The notes under the pieces: generated by a model
Databases searched by the model: none
The model's input: the letters and a program-made list of their open reading frames with translations, nothing else
What the model was told of the DNA's origin: nothing
Assembly: GCF_003269295.1 (NCBI RefSeq)
Contig: NZ_QLTT01000006.1
Span: forward strand, 372,001 to 436,000
DNA: 64,000 nt
Source: Lentzea atacamensis
GTDB taxonomy: Bacteria > Actinomycetota > Actinomycetes > Mycobacteriales > Pseudonocardiaceae
Direction of reading: 5' to 3'
Made by a program: the position numbers and the translations under genes
Shown: positions 27,248 to 36,496 of the stretch, piece by piece
How positions within the stretch are numbered: position 1 is the first letter of the stretch
Layout of the letters: each line of letters opens with the position of its first letter

Positions 27248-27800
27248 GACTCTTTCCAGCACCGGTTTCGACCGGGTCCGCACACTCCTGCGCCGCCGTC
27301 CTTCTGTTGCGTGGCGCCGGTTTCTCGCCATCAGCCTGGCTCTGCTAGCCGTGTTGCTGAACTTCTGGCCAGACGTGGGTCATCCGGCCGTTGTCGCGTC
27401 ACGTGACCTGCCCGCCGGGGTGTCGCTCTCGTCCGCCGACGTCCGGCTGGTGACGCTGGCCGCGCCGGTTTCCGGTTCGTTCCCCGGTGTCGACGCCGTG
27501 GTGGGCCGGACGCTGAACGGCGCGGCGCGGTCGGGCGTCCCGCTCACTGACTTCGATCTCGCCGGCGCGCCGGACGATCTGGTGTCGGTCGCGGTGCGGG
27601 TGCCTGACCAGGGGTTGGCCGGCGTGGTGCGGATGGGCGACCGGGTCGACGTGGTGTCGCCGTCGGCGGAAGTGCTCGCGGAGAACGCGTCCGTGCGAGA
27701 GACGCGGGGACAAGTCGTTGTGCTCACGTTGCCGAGACTTAATGCAAATCGGGTGGCCGCGATGTCACTGGATCATGCGTTAGCCGTTACTCTCCGCTGA
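27246..27800 (+). CDS. SAF domain protein (CpaB/RcpC-like)
   Basis: The 184-residue protein has a cytosolic basic N terminus, one membrane segment at about 25-42 (FLAISLALLAVLLNF) and an extracytoplasmic SAF/beta-clip domain. SAF motifs include VASRDLPAGVSLSSADVRLV, and a later MGDRVDVVSPS. CpaB/RcpC proteins serve tad-type pilus assembly, but no other pilus genes are in the window. It overlaps mscL by one base (TGATG). Confidence 0.8.
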   Translation: MTLSSTGFDRVRTLLRRRPSVAWRRFLAISLALLAVLLNFWPDVGHPAVVASRDLPAGVSLSSADVRLVTLAAPVSGSFPGVDAVVGRTLNGAARSGVPLTDFDLAGAPDDLVSVAVRVPDQGLAGVVRMGDRVDVVSPSAEVLAENASVRETRGQVVVLTLPRLNANRVAAMSLDHALAVTLR

Positions 27801-28237
27801 TGCTGAAGGGATTCAAGGACTTCCTGATGCGCGGGAACGTCGTCGACCTGGCTGTGGCCGTGGTCATCGGCACGGCGTTCACCGCGATCGTCACCGCATT
27901 CACCACGAGCCTGATCAAGCCGCTGATCGCCTCGCTCGGAAGCACCGAGACGAAGGGCCTGGGCTTCTACCTCCGACCGGGCAAGGAGGACACGTACCTC
28001 GACTTCAGCAACGTCATCAACGCCGCGATCAACTTCGCGATCGTCGCGGCCGTTGTGTACTTCGTCCTGGTGGTGCCGATCAAGAAGATCCAGGATCGCC
28101 GCAAGAGGGGCGAGGAGGCCGGCCCGGCCGAGCCGACCGAGGTCGAGGTGCTCAAGGAGATCCGCGACCTGCTCACGGCTCAGCAGAACCACCAGACGGT
28201 GGCGCAGTCAACCGACGTACGCGGTCCGAAGGTCTGA
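27800..28237 (+). CDS. mscL: Large-conductance mechanosensitive channel
   Basis: MscL opens under membrane tension to release solutes on hypo-osmotic shock. The 145-residue product has the N-terminal helix MLKGFKDFLMRGNVVDLAVA, pore helix VVIGTAFTAIVTAFTTSLI, second membrane segment FAIVAAVVYFVLVVPI and a cytosolic C-terminal helix LKEIRDLL. Its start is coupled to the SAF gene. A moaB-type gene and pepD lie nearby as in mycobacteria. Confidence 0.96.
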   Translation: MLKGFKDFLMRGNVVDLAVAVVIGTAFTAIVTAFTTSLIKPLIASLGSTETKGLGFYLRPGKEDTYLDFSNVINAAINFAIVAAVVYFVLVVPIKKIQDRRKRGEEAGPAEPTEVEVLKEIRDLLTAQQNHQTVAQSTDVRGPKV

Positions 28238-28293
28238 CAGGATCGCTCCGAACCCCGAGCCGACCCACCCCACCGGGACGAGGCGCGCGGCCC

Positions 28294-28586
28294 TCACCAG
28301 TGAGCGCCGCGCGTCTTCTCCTGGCTCGGCGGGTACACCCGCACGCGCCGCTCGTCGCCGCGGCACCGCGCCAGTGGGTGCTGAGCAGCTGGGGTTCTGG
28401 CACCTGCAGACGAATCTCGGGATCCCAGAGCAGGGCGGTGTGCTCGACCTCGAGAACGGAGTCGCGCACCGGCGGCCTGCAGGTGGTCCTGGCGGGCCAC
28501 CGCGCGCGCTGGCCGACCATGCGCACGCTCGGGTGCTCCGCGACGATGGCCACCTGCAGCGCGACCTCGTCCTCCGGCAACAACAA
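28294..28586 (-). CDS. Small hypothetical protein, possible frameshift near its 3' end
   Basis: A TTG at 28586, just after GCAGGA and 15 bp past the previous stop, opens MLLPEDEVALQVAIVAEHPS. This continues as a plausible globular protein up to PEPQLLSTHW. The same frame then becomes low-complexity and runs into mscL. A second frame at the same point gives RRVRVYPPSQEKTRGAHW and stops at 28294, which looks more natural. One indel near 28365 would join them. No family was recognised, and the gene may be real but mis-sequenced. Confidence 0.45.
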
Positions 28587-28601
28587 GTCCTGCGCTTCGG
28601 C

Positions 28602-28784
28602 TCAACCCTCGTGGTGAGGCGGCCGGTTCTCCACGTACCAGGCATCGCGCTCCTCCGCCGGAGCCGCGCCGCGCTCGTCCGACGTCGTCTCCGGGAGCAC
28701 GTCGCCGAACACCTCAGCCAGCCGGCGACGGCGCTTCAGAGCAGCGTCGTCGTCGGCCGGCTTGGGCTTGTCACTCTTCGTCAA
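28602..28784 (-). CDS. Small charged hypothetical protein
   Basis: The 60-residue protein is highly charged, with an internal basic run ALKRRRRLAEVFGDVLP and an acidic C-terminal half ending YVENRPPHHEG. It starts at TTG 28784, overlapping the MoaB gene stop by 14 bp. Position and overlap suggest it belongs to the same transcript. No family was recognised. Confidence 0.55.
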   Translation of the reverse strand: MTKSDKPKPADDDAALKRRRRLAEVFGDVLPETTSDERGAAPAEERDAWYVENRPPHHEG

Positions 28785-29271
28785 GACCGCTCAGCTGTTC
28801 GATGACGTAGGGCACCAACGCCGACAGCGTCGCCATGCCGTCGCGGACCGCGGAGCGCGAGCCCGCGAGGTTCACGACGAGCGTGCTGCCGGAGACGCCC
28901 ACGAGACCGCGCGAGATGCCCGCGTCGACCGCGCCCGCGGCGAGGCCGGAGGCGCGGAGTGCCTCGGCGATGCCGTGGATGGGACGGTCGAGCACGCCCT
29001 GCGTGGCGTCGGGGGTGACGTCGCGCGGCGACACACCGGTGCCGCCGACGGTGACCACCAGGTCGACGCCACCGATGACGGCCGTGTTGAGCGCGGCCCG
29101 GATGTCGACCACCTCACCCTCGACCGCGACGGTGCCGTCGACGATGAACCCCGCTTCTTCGAGCAGTTCGGTGACGAGAGGGCCGGAGTTGTCGTCCTGC
29201 TCGCCGTGCGCCACCCGGTCGTCCACGATCACGACCAAAGCGCGGCCAAGGCGCTGCGCGCTGCGTTCCAT
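28771..29271 (-). CDS. MoaB/MogA family molybdenum cofactor protein
   Basis: MoaB/Mog proteins adenylate molybdopterin. The 166-residue product has TVGGTGVSPRDVTPDAT, the conserved molybdopterin-binding signature, and SRGLVGVSGSTLVVNLAGS near the C terminus. The ATG at 29271 was preferred to a GTG nine bases earlier. It lies 5 bp after the histidine kinase gene. In mycobacteria the paralogue moaB2 sits in the same pepD-mscL setting, where a cofactor role is not certain. Confidence 0.9.
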   Translation of the reverse strand: MERSAQRLGRALVVIVDDRVAHGEQDDNSGPLVTELLEEAGFIVDGTVAVEGEVVDIRAALNTAVIGGVDLVVTVGGTGVSPRDVTPDATQGVLDRPIHGIAEALRASGLAAGAVDAGISRGLVGVSGSTLVVNLAGSRSAVRDGMATLSALVPYVIEQLSGLDEE

Positions 29272-29276
29272 ACCGA

Positions 29277-30176
29277 TCACCGTAGCGGGAGTCTGACTTC
29301 GAAGCGGCAGCCAGGACCGTGGTTCTGCGCGGAGATCCGGCCCGCGTGCGCGTCGACCAGCCCGCGAGCGATCGAGAGGCCCAGTCCGGCGCCTGTCGGG
29401 TTGCGGGCGGCGCTGCCCCGGAAACCCACGTCGAACACCTGTGGCAGCACGTCATCGGGTATGCCGCCGCACGCGTCGTCCACCCGCACCACCGCCTCGC
29501 CTCCGTCCACATCGACCTGGACGGCCACGGCGCCGCCCTGCGGTGTGTGGCGAATGGCGTTGGACACAAGGTTGCGCACGACACGCATCAGTTCCGGATC
29601 CGAGCCGCGCACGATCGGCCATTCACGAGCGTCCGCGCGCAGCTCGACGCCCTTGAGCTGAGCCACCGGCCGGGAAGCGGCGACCACGTCGCTGACCACG
29701 TCGGCCAGCCGCACGTCGTGCAACGTCAGCTTCAACGCCCCCGCCGTGATCCGCGACAGCTCGAACAGGTCGTCGACGAGCTTCGACAGGTGGTCGGCCT
29801 CCTGCGCGATCTGCTTCGCGTAGACGGCCACCTCACCCGGCTCGGAGACGACCCCGTCCTCCAGCGCCTCGGTCATCGCCCGAATGCCGGCCAGCGGCGT
29901 GCGCAGGTCGTGACTGATCCACGCCACCAGCTGCCGCCGCGCCGCCTCCGCCTCCCGCTCCCACATGGTGCGCCGCGCGATCGCACGGCCCAGCATGATC
30001 GAGAACGGCACGGTGACCAGGCCGACCAGCGCGCACGCCATGAGCGCGGCCCCCAGCATCGGCGTGAACATGAACCCGCTGACCACGAGCACGCCACCGA
30101 TGGTCGCCACCACCGGCACGATCACCATGACGGTCATCGCGCTGGTCAGCGACACCTTGCTCAGTCGATCGAACAT
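29277..30176 (-). CDS. Sensor histidine kinase
   Basis: This short 299-residue kinase has two closely spaced membrane segments at about 13-60, no sizeable external sensor domain, then phosphoacceptor [16 protein letters not shown] and the ATPase domain with [18 protein letters not shown] and [11 protein letters not shown]. Sensing is probably within the membrane or by a partner. It overlaps the response regulator gene by 16 bp and forms a two-component pair with it. Confidence 0.93.
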   Translation of the reverse strand: MFDRLSKVSLTSAMTVMVIVPVVATIGGVLVVSGFMFTPMLGAALMACALVGLVTVPFSIMLGRAIARRTMWEREAEAARRQLVAWISHDLRTPLAGIRAMTEALEDGVVSEPGEVAVYAKQIAQEADHLSKLVDDLFELSRITAGALKLTLHDVRLADVVSDVVAASRPVAQLKGVELRADAREWPIVRGSDPELMRVVRNLVSNAIRHTPQGGAVAVQVDVDGGEAVVRVDDACGGIPDDVLPQVFDVGFRGSAARNPTGAGLGLSIARGLVDAHAGRISAQNHGPGCRFEVRLPLR

Positions 30177-30847
30177 CTGTCGTACCTGTATCCCACGCCC
30201 CAGACAGTGCTGAGCCGCATCGGCTTGGCGGGGTCCTTCTCGATCTTCTCCCGCAACCGTCGCACGTGGACGGTCACCGTCGACTGATCCCCGAACTGCC
30301 AGCCCCACACCCGCTCCAGCAGCTCGGCCCGCCCGAAGGCGCGGCCCGCGTTCGCGATGAAGAACGCCAGCAGGTCGAACTCGCGAGTGGTCAGCTGCAA
30401 CGGCGTCCCGTCGAGCGTCGCGGTGTGCGCGGCCACGTCGAGCACCAGATCCCCGTCCCGCACCACCCGCGGCTCGTAGGTCTTGTTGGCCCGCCGCAGC
30501 ACCGAGGACACCCGCAACGCCAGCTCGCGCGGGCTGAACGGCTTCGTGACGTAGTCGTCCGCGCCGATCTGAAGCCCGGCGATGCGGTCCTCTTCCTCGC
30601 CCAGCGCCGTCAGCATCACCACGGGCGTGCTGCCGCGCTCCCGGACCCGCCGGCACACCTCGAGCCCGTCGATGCCGGGCAGCATCAGGTCCAGCACGAC
30701 GATGTCCGGCTCCCGCGCGGCCATCAACCGCAACGCCGTCTCCCCGTCGCCTGCGAGCTCGACCTCGTACCCGGCGTGTTCGAGGTAACGGCGCACCACG
30801 TCCCGCACCGTCGTGTCGTCGTCGACGACCAGCACTCGTTCCGCCAC
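30161..30847 (-). CDS. OmpR/PhoB family response regulator
   Basis: The 228-residue product has a receiver domain with acidic pocket LVVDDD, phospho-Asp in [10 protein letters not shown], Thr in VVMLTALG and Lys in VTKPF. A C-terminal winged helix follows ([33 protein letters not shown]). It starts at GTG 30847 and overlaps the kinase gene. The pair lies between pepD and the MoaB gene, but the sequence is less MprA-like than the regulator at 42119-42817. Targets are unknown. Confidence 0.93.
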   Translation of the reverse strand: MAERVLVVDDDTTVRDVVRRYLEHAGYEVELAGDGETALRLMAAREPDIVVLDLMLPGIDGLEVCRRVRERGSTPVVMLTALGEEEDRIAGLQIGADDYVTKPFSPRELALRVSSVLRRANKTYEPRVVRDGDLVLDVAAHTATLDGTPLQLTTREFDLLAFFIANAGRAFGRAELLERVWGWQFGDQSTVTVHVRRLREKIEKDPAKPMRLSTVWGVGYRYDRCSID

Positions 30848-30906
30848 GTCACCAAGCTAAGCCACGAGGACGCCGGCGGCTCGCATCCGTCACCAGCACG
30901 TAAGAA

Positions 30907-30951
30907 GGGGCCGTACCTGTGTGCGGGGCAGGTGCCCACAGGTACGGCCCC
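30907..30951. terminator. 15-bp hairpin terminator after pepD
   Basis: GGGGCCGTACCTGTG (30907-30921) and CACAGGTACGGCCCC (30937-30951) pair perfectly with a 15-base loop. It lies 60 bp downstream of the protease stop on the minus strand and upstream of the response regulator, separating the two transcripts. Confidence 0.75.
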
Positions 30952-31014
30952 TCCGGCGTCGTCACGCCTGGTTTCTGGCGGGCGGCGGATGCCAGAACCC
31001 AGACGTCCCCCGAC

Positions 31015-32523
31015 CTACTCCACCTCGACTCCGTCGAGGGTGGCTTCCACGGTCCTGTTGTCGGACAGCGTGATCGTGACCTTGTCGCCGGGAGCCTTGG
31101 ACCGGACCGCTGCGACCAGCGTGTCCGACTCGTCGATGCGGCGATCCCCGAACTTGGTGATCACGTCACCGGCCTTCAGCCCGGCCTTCTCCGCCGCGCC
31201 ACCCGGCGTGATCTCCGTGATCCTGGCGCCGCCCTCGGTCGACTCGACCTTCACGCCCAGCACGGTCTGCTTGGCCTTGCCGGTCTTCACGATCTCGTCG
31301 ATCGTGCGGCGCGCCTGGTCCATCGGGATCGCGAAGCCGATGCCGACGGAGCCTGCCTGGCCGCTGCCCGTGTTCGGGCTGTAGATCGCGGAGTTGATGC
31401 CGACGACCTGGCCCTGCATGTTGACCAGGGGCCCGCCGGAGTTGCCGGGGTTGATCGCGGCGTCGGTCTGGATCGCGTTCAGCACCGTCGCCTGCGAGTT
31501 GCGGGCGTCGCCGCCGGCCGAGACCGGGCGGTTCAGCGAGCTGACGATGCCCGACGTGACGGTGCCGGAGAGCTCGAACGGCGAGCCGATCGCGACGACG
31601 CCCTGGCCGATCTTCATGTCGCCGGAGTTGCCCAGCTGCACGACCGGGAGGTTCGAGACGCCGTCGGCCTGGATGACGGCGATGTCGGAGCTCGGGTCGC
31701 GGCCGAGGATCTTGGCCGTGGCGGTCTTGCCGTCCTGGAAGACGACCTTGATGTTGCCGCCCGCGGCCGCGCCTTCGATGACGTGGTTGTTCGTCACGAT
31801 CTGGCCGTTGCTCGAGATGATGAAGCCGGAGCCCTCGCCGGCGCCGGTCCGCGTCACGACCTGGATCTGGACGACGGACGGTAGCAGCTTGTTCGCCACG
31901 TCCTCGACCGAGCCGGCCGGGGCGTTGCTGGTCTGCGAGGCGGGGCGCGGTGTGTCGAGAGAGCTGACCGCGGACGAGTCGTTGGCGAACGTGTAGCCCA
32001 GGTAGCCGCCGAGGCCGCCGGAGAGTCCGCCGACCATCAGCACCAGCGCGGCCACGCCTGCGACGACCTTGCCGCGGCCCTTGGGACGCGGAGGAACGGG
32101 CGGAGGCTGGTAGCCGGGCGGCAGGTAGTACTGGCCCGTCGACGGCGGTTCCGCGCCGAACTGGGAGGTGGTGGCCCCCAGGCCGAGGGGGTGGCCTGGG
32201 GGAAGTTGGCCGGACCCGGAGGCTGGAAGCTGCTGGCCGGGTCCGGACCCGCCGAGCTGCGCCTGGCCCGCGTCAGGTGAGGGCACCTGCGGCTGGGCCG
32301 GAGTGAAGGAGGCAGGAACGCTGCCAAGACCGGCTGGTTGGCCGGTGGGGGCCTGATAGGCCCCAGCCTGGCCGGATCCCCCCTGCAAAGGATCCGGCTG
32401 GCCGGGATCCGGCAGCTGCGGGCCCTGCTCCCGCGCGCCGGAGTCGGTCTGACCGGCGGGCGGCGGCACGGAGTGGGGCTGGTCCGGCTGCTTCGCTGGC
32501 TCGTTGCTCTCGGTCATGGCCAT
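31015..32523 (-). CDS. pepD: HtrA/PepD-type trypsin-like serine protease with PDZ domain
   Basis: This envelope quality-control protease has about 502 residues: a long Pro/Gln/Gly-rich cytosolic N terminus (about 1-145), one membrane anchor (about 150-175), the protease domain and a C-terminal PDZ domain. The triad is visible: His in VTNNHVIEG, Asp in SSDIAVIQ and Ser in NPGNSGGPL. PDZ motifs include ITEITPGGAAEKAGLKAGDV. ATG 32523 or 32517 may be used; neither has a strong ribosome site. In mycobacteria pepD is a target of MprA, whose homologue lies 10 kb away here. Confidence 0.93.
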   Translation of the reverse strand: MAMTESNEPAKQPDQPHSVPPPAGQTDSGAREQGPQLPDPGQPDPLQGGSGQAGAYQAPTGQPAGLGSVPASFTPAQPQVPSPDAGQAQLGGSGPGQQLPASGSGQLPPGHPLGLGATTSQFGAEPPSTGQYYLPPGYQPPPVPPRPKGRGKVVAGVAALVLMVGGLSGGLGGYLGYTFANDSSAVSSLDTPRPASQTSNAPAGSVEDVANKLLPSVVQIQVVTRTGAGEGSGFIISSNGQIVTNNHVIEGAAAGGNIKVVFQDGKTATAKILGRDPSSDIAVIQADGVSNLPVVQLGNSGDMKIGQGVVAIGSPFELSGTVTSGIVSSLNRPVSAGGDARNSQATVLNAIQTDAAINPGNSGGPLVNMQGQVVGINSAIYSPNTGSGQAGSVGIGFAIPMDQARRTIDEIVKTGKAKQTVLGVKVESTEGGARITEITPGGAAEKAGLKAGDVITKFGDRRIDESDTLVAAVRSKAPGDKVTITLSDNRTVEATLDGVEVE

Positions 32524-32539
32524 AGTCTCGCGGCCCGTC

Positions 32540-32566
32540 CTGAGAGAACCCTTAGACCAGCCTGGG
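32540..32566 (-). promoter_or_regulatory. Three 11-bp-spaced CTGAG-like repeats upstream of pepD
   Basis: On the plus strand CTGAG (32540), CTTAG (32551) and CTGGG (32562) are spaced exactly 11 bp apart, immediately upstream of pepD. Helical-turn spacing is typical of OmpR/PhoB-family binding sites. Similar CTGAG repeats precede mprA. Binding by MprA is an inference. Confidence 0.35.
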
Positions 32567-32583
32567 AGCTCCGTGAGGGTATT

Positions 32584-33666
32584 TCAGCGGCTTCGGAGGC
32601 GCTCCGCGATCTGCTCCGGAGTGACGTCGTTGATCCACACGGCCTCGCCGGACTCGGAGCCCGCGAGGTACTTGAGCTTGTCGGCGGTCCGCAGCACCGA
32701 GAAGACCTGGAGGTGCAGCCACAGCTCGTCCCGGCCGACGTTCACCGGTGCCTGGTGCCACGCCGCGATGTACGGCAACGGCCTGTTGTACAACGCGTCC
32801 AGCCGGTGCAGCACGTTCAGGTACAACGAAGCGAAGTCGTCACGTTCCACAGAGGACAGACCGGCGAGATCCGCGATCTGACGGCGAGGCGCCAGCACTA
32901 CCTCGACGGGCCAGCGCGCCGCGGCCGGCACGAAGGCCACCCAGTGCGCGGACTCTTCCACCACGCGCGCGCCCGCGCGCAGTTCGGCCTCCAGCACGTC
33001 ACCGAACAACGGCCGGCCGTGCGCCGCGTAGTACTCCAGTGCGGCCTCGAGCATCCGTTCGGTACGAGGCGTCAAGAAGGGGTACGCGTAGATCTGACCG
33101 TGCGGGTGCGAGAGCGTCACGCCGATCTCTTCACCGCGGTTCTCGAACGGGAAGACCTGCTCGACACCGGGCAGCCCGGACAAGAACTCGACCCGGTCGG
33201 CCCACGCGTCGACGACGGTCCGCACGCGCGACGCCGAGAGCTCACCGAAGGACGTGTTGTGGTCGGACGTGAAGCACACGACTTCACAACGTCCACGGCC
33301 GGGCGCGCGCGCGAACAGCGGCTCGCCATCCACAGTGGACGGAACGTCGAGAACGTTCTGCGCCAGCGACGGAAACCGGTTCTCGAAGACGACGACGTCG
33401 TAGTCGGCCTCGGGAATCTCCGTGGGCCGGCCCGGCGTCGACGGGCACAGCGGGCACAGGTCCGCCGGCGGCTTGTACGTCCGGGTCTGACGATGGGCGG
33501 CGAGAGCCACCCATTCGCGGGTCAACGGATCCAGCCGCACTTCGGACATCGGCTGCGTCACGGGCAGATCCCGTGTGTCCACCGCGGTTCTCGGTGGCGC
33601 CTCAGCGCTGTCGTCGAAGTAGATGATCTCCCGGCCGTCCGCCAGTTTGCCCGCGGTACGCCTCAC
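32584..33666 (-). CDS. galT: Galactose-1-phosphate uridylyltransferase
   Basis: GalT exchanges uridylyl between UDP-glucose and galactose-1-phosphate in the Leloir pathway. The 360-residue product has the active-site HPHGQ (LSHPHGQIYAYPF), the zinc-binding pair in CPLCPS and the C-terminal half with WHQAPVN and LHLQVFSV. The GTG start overlaps the deoR stop by 4 bp (GTGA). It is the last gene of the beta-galactosidase-deoR-galT operon. No galK or galE is in the window. Confidence 0.95.
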   Translation of the reverse strand: MRRTAGKLADGREIIYFDDSAEAPPRTAVDTRDLPVTQPMSEVRLDPLTREWVALAAHRQTRTYKPPADLCPLCPSTPGRPTEIPEADYDVVVFENRFPSLAQNVLDVPSTVDGEPLFARAPGRGRCEVVCFTSDHNTSFGELSASRVRTVVDAWADRVEFLSGLPGVEQVFPFENRGEEIGVTLSHPHGQIYAYPFLTPRTERMLEAALEYYAAHGRPLFGDVLEAELRAGARVVEESAHWVAFVPAAARWPVEVVLAPRRQIADLAGLSSVERDDFASLYLNVLHRLDALYNRPLPYIAAWHQAPVNVGRDELWLHLQVFSVLRTADKLKYLAGSESGEAVWINDVTPEQIAERLRSR

Positions 33667-34460
33667 GCCAACTCCTCGCCGCTTCCTGGTACGTGCGCCA
33701 ACACCAACTCGCCCACCTGATCCGCGAGGATCGCGCGTGCGTCGTCCGGCAGACCCTCATCGGTCACCAGGACGTGCGCCTCGTCGAGGTCGGCGATCGT
33801 GGAAATGCCCACGGTGCCCCACTTCGTGTGGTCCGCGACCACGACCACCCGCCCGGCGGCGTCGACGAGCGCGCGGTCCGTTTCACTCTCGTTGAGGTTC
33901 GGGGTGGTGAAGCCGGAGCGCTCGGCCATGCCGTGCACGCCCAGGAACACCACGTCCAAGTGCAGCGATCGCAACGCCTGCACGGCCACGGGGCCCACCA
34001 ACGCGTCGGACGGCGTGCGTACACCGCCGGTCAGCACGACCGTGCGGTCTGTACGTCCGCTCTGCTGCAGCACGTCCGCGACGCGGATCGAGTTCGTGAC
34101 GACGGTCAGGTCCGGGATGTCGTCGAGGAACCGGGCCAACGTCCACGTCGTCGTCCCGGCCGACAGCCCGATGGCCGTGCCCGGACGCACGAGTCCCGCG
34201 GCGAGCGCCGCGATCGCTTCCTTCTCGGGCAGCTGCCGGACCGACTTGGCCTCGAAACCGGGCTCGTCGGTCGAGCGCCCGACGACGGACGTCGCGCCAC
34301 CGTAAACCTTTTCCACCAGTCCGCGTGAGGCGAGCACGTCGAGGTCGCGGCGCACGGTCATGTCCGAGACCCCGAGCCGGACGACCAGGTCGCTCACGCG
34401 CACCGCGCCGGTCCGCCGGACCTCTTCCAGGATCACCGCTTGCCGTTGACGTGCCAGCAC
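33663..34460 (-). CDS. DeoR/GlpR family sugar-operon repressor
   Basis: The 265-residue regulator has an N-terminal helix-turn-helix (RVSDLVVRLGVSDMTVRRDL) and a C-terminal sugar-phosphate sensor domain with GLSAGTTTWTLARFL and VVVADHTKWG. The GTG at 34460 lies 1 bp after the beta-galactosidase stop with GAGG upstream; the longer upstream frame is spurious. It likely represses this galactoside operon and the divergent transporter, with a phosphorylated sugar as inducer. Confidence 0.92.
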   Translation of the reverse strand: MLARQRQAVILEEVRRTGAVRVSDLVVRLGVSDMTVRRDLDVLASRGLVEKVYGGATSVVGRSTDEPGFEAKSVRQLPEKEAIAALAAGLVRPGTAIGLSAGTTTWTLARFLDDIPDLTVVTNSIRVADVLQQSGRTDRTVVLTGGVRTPSDALVGPVAVQALRSLHLDVVFLGVHGMAERSGFTTPNLNESETDRALVDAAGRVVVVADHTKWGTVGISTIADLDEAHVLVTDEGLPDDARAILADQVGELVLAHVPGSGEELA

Positions 34461-34461
34461 C

Positions 34462-36444
34462 TCACACCTCTTCCCTGAGGACCACGACGTCCCCGGCTCG
34501 CACGGTGAGGCGTCCGGAGACCTGCTCGCCGGACAACACGTCGACACCGGACGCCTCGATCTGCGCGTCGGTGTCGGTGTGGTTGACGGCGAAGAGCCAC
34601 GATACGTCGCCCTTGCGCCTCACAAGCTCAACTTGCGGACGCGACACCTCAACGCCCGCACTGGAAAGCGCGTTTTCCACCGTTCGGCCGAGACCGCTCT
34701 CGTCGAGATCGCACGCGACGTACCACGCGACGCCGTTGCCAAAGGCGTTTCGCGTCACCGCGGGCACGTCAGGCAGCGGGCCGTCGGCGTAGGAGGCAAC
34801 GATGTCAGCGCTCTTGACGTGCAGGTGTTCCGTCCACAGCGAGGCGGTCGACCCGTCGGTCAACGAAACCGTTTCGCCCTGCCGCAGCGGGTAGAACTCC
34901 TCCGACCACACGCCCAGGACGTCCCGGAACGCGCCGGGGTAGCCACCGAGCCGCACTCGCGTGTGCTCGTCGGCAACACCGGACAAGTACGTGACCACGA
35001 CATGACCGCCGCCTGCCACGTAGTCCGCGATCACCGCGGCATGCGCGTCGGACACGGCGTAGAACGCAGGCACGACGACCATCGAGTACGCCGAGAGGTT
35101 GGTGCCCGGCGCGACGAAGTCGACCGTCACCCCGGCCTGCCACAGCGCCTTGTAGTAGCCGAAGACGTGCTTGCGGTAGTCGAAGTCCGTCGTCGGATGC
35201 GAGTCCTGCCGCAGCGCCCAGCCGGACTGCCAGTCGAACAGGATCGCCACCGATGCGTCCACAGTGGATCCGGCAACATCGGACAGCTTCGCGTACTCGG
35301 ACCCGACCTGGCAGACCTCGCGGTACACCTTCGTGTCGGCACCCGCGTGCGGCACCATCGCCGAGTGGTAGCGCTCGCCGCCACCGCGCGACTGCCGCCA
35401 CTGGAAGAACAGGGTTCCGTCCGCGCCGCGCGCGATGTGCTGGAACGAGTTGCGCCGCATCTCGCCGGGCAGCTTGGCGATGTTGCGCGGCTGCCAGTTC
35501 ACCGCCGACGTCGAGTGCTCCATCAGCAGCCACGGCTTGCCGCCGGCGAGGCCGCGGGTGAGGTCGGCGGACATCGCGAGCTCGATGTGCCGGTCCGGTG
35601 ACTGGGCCTCGGTGTAGTGGTCGTTGGAGACGAAGTCGACCTCGCGCGCCCACTTCCAGTAGTCCAGCGCCTCCATCGTCCAGGTGACCATGAAGTTGGT
35701 GGTGATCGGCACGTCCGGCGTGATCATCCGGAGCACGTCGCGCTCGGCCTTGTACTGCGCCAGCAACGCGTCGTCGCAGAACCGGTCGTAGTCGAGCAGC
35801 TGACCGGGGTTCGAGTACGTCGGCGTGACGCGCGGCGGCAGGATCTGGGCGAAGTCCGTGTAGCCCTGGCTCCAGAACGCCGTGGACCACGCGTCGTTGA
35901 GCTGGTCGAGCGTGTAGCGGGCGGCGAGCCACTCGCGGAACGACGCGGCGCACGTGTCGCAGTAGCAGCGCGGCACGTGGCAGCCGTACTCGTTGCCGAC
36001 GTGCCAGGCGGCCAGCGCGGGGTGGTCCTTGTAGTGCGACGCCATCTCGGCGGCTAACGCGGTCGCCCGGTCGCGGTAGATCGGCGACGACGGGCAGTAG
36101 GCCTGGCGTGAGCCGTGGGAGAGCCGCACACCGTCCGCGCGGACGGGCAGCATCTCGGGGTACTGGGCGGTGAGCCACGGCGGGGGTGACGCGGTCGCGG
36201 TCGCCAGGTCGACGCGGATGCCACCTGCGTGCAGCAGGTCGAGCACCCGGTCGAGCCACTCGAACCGGTACTCACCCTTGCTGACCTCGATCTTCGCCCA
36301 GCTGAAGATCCCGACGCTGACCATGTTCACGCCGGCGCGGCGCATGAGCTCGACGTCTTCGGCCCACACGTGTTCGGGCCACTGCTCCGGGTTGTAGTCG
36401 GCACCCCAGGCGAGCCCCGGCATGCCTGTCGGCCAAGTCGTCAC
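34462..36444 (-). CDS. Beta-galactosidase, glycoside hydrolase family 42
   Basis: The enzyme of about 660 residues hydrolyses terminal beta-galactosides. The TIM barrel (about 10-380) contains acid/base Glu in AAWHVGNEYGCH, a zinc Cys cluster CHVPRCYCDTC, and the nucleophile Glu in WLLMEHSTSAVNWQPRN. A trimerisation domain and small C-terminal beta domain follow. There is no signal peptide, so it acts on imported substrate. The GTG at 36444 or a TTG 24 bp earlier may start it. The divergent ABC transporter probably supplies the galactoside. Confidence 0.94.
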   Translation of the reverse strand: MTTWPTGMPGLAWGADYNPEQWPEHVWAEDVELMRRAGVNMVSVGIFSWAKIEVSKGEYRFEWLDRVLDLLHAGGIRVDLATATASPPPWLTAQYPEMLPVRADGVRLSHGSRQAYCPSSPIYRDRATALAAEMASHYKDHPALAAWHVGNEYGCHVPRCYCDTCAASFREWLAARYTLDQLNDAWSTAFWSQGYTDFAQILPPRVTPTYSNPGQLLDYDRFCDDALLAQYKAERDVLRMITPDVPITTNFMVTWTMEALDYWKWAREVDFVSNDHYTEAQSPDRHIELAMSADLTRGLAGGKPWLLMEHSTSAVNWQPRNIAKLPGEMRRNSFQHIARGADGTLFFQWRQSRGGGERYHSAMVPHAGADTKVYREVCQVGSEYAKLSDVAGSTVDASVAILFDWQSGWALRQDSHPTTDFDYRKHVFGYYKALWQAGVTVDFVAPGTNLSAYSMVVVPAFYAVSDAHAAVIADYVAGGGHVVVTYLSGVADEHTRVRLGGYPGAFRDVLGVWSEEFYPLRQGETVSLTDGSTASLWTEHLHVKSADIVASYADGPLPDVPAVTRNAFGNGVAWYVACDLDESGLGRTVENALSSAGVEVSRPQVELVRRKGDVSWLFAVNHTDTDAQIEASGVDVLSGEQVSGRLTVRAGDVVVLREEV

Positions 36445-36480
36445 GGCGGCAAGAGTGGCCGACAACAACCCCCAACGTCA

Positions 36481-36496
36481 ACACAAGCAAACACAA
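36481..36496. promoter_or_regulatory. Candidate DeoR operator repeat
   Basis: ACACAA occurs at 36481-36486 and again at 36491-36496, a 10-bp-spaced direct repeat just upstream of the beta-galactosidase gene, in the only space shared with the divergent transporter. DeoR-family repressors often bind such short CA-rich direct repeats. The 36445-36686 intergenic region also has a TTGACA at 36593-36598 on the plus strand as a possible -35 for the transporter. Confidence 0.35.

Noticed and set aside
28173-28645. Alternative minus-strand frames over the 28.3-28.6 kb gene
   Set aside because: The other frames are Arg/Cys-rich and low in protein-like character; only the frame from 28586 has a ribosome site and plausible composition.
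29277-30847. This two-component pair as the MprAB orthologue because it adjoins pepD
   Set aside because: The pair at 40728-42817 matches MprA far better, including its C terminus, and its kinase has the large external sensor expected of MprB.
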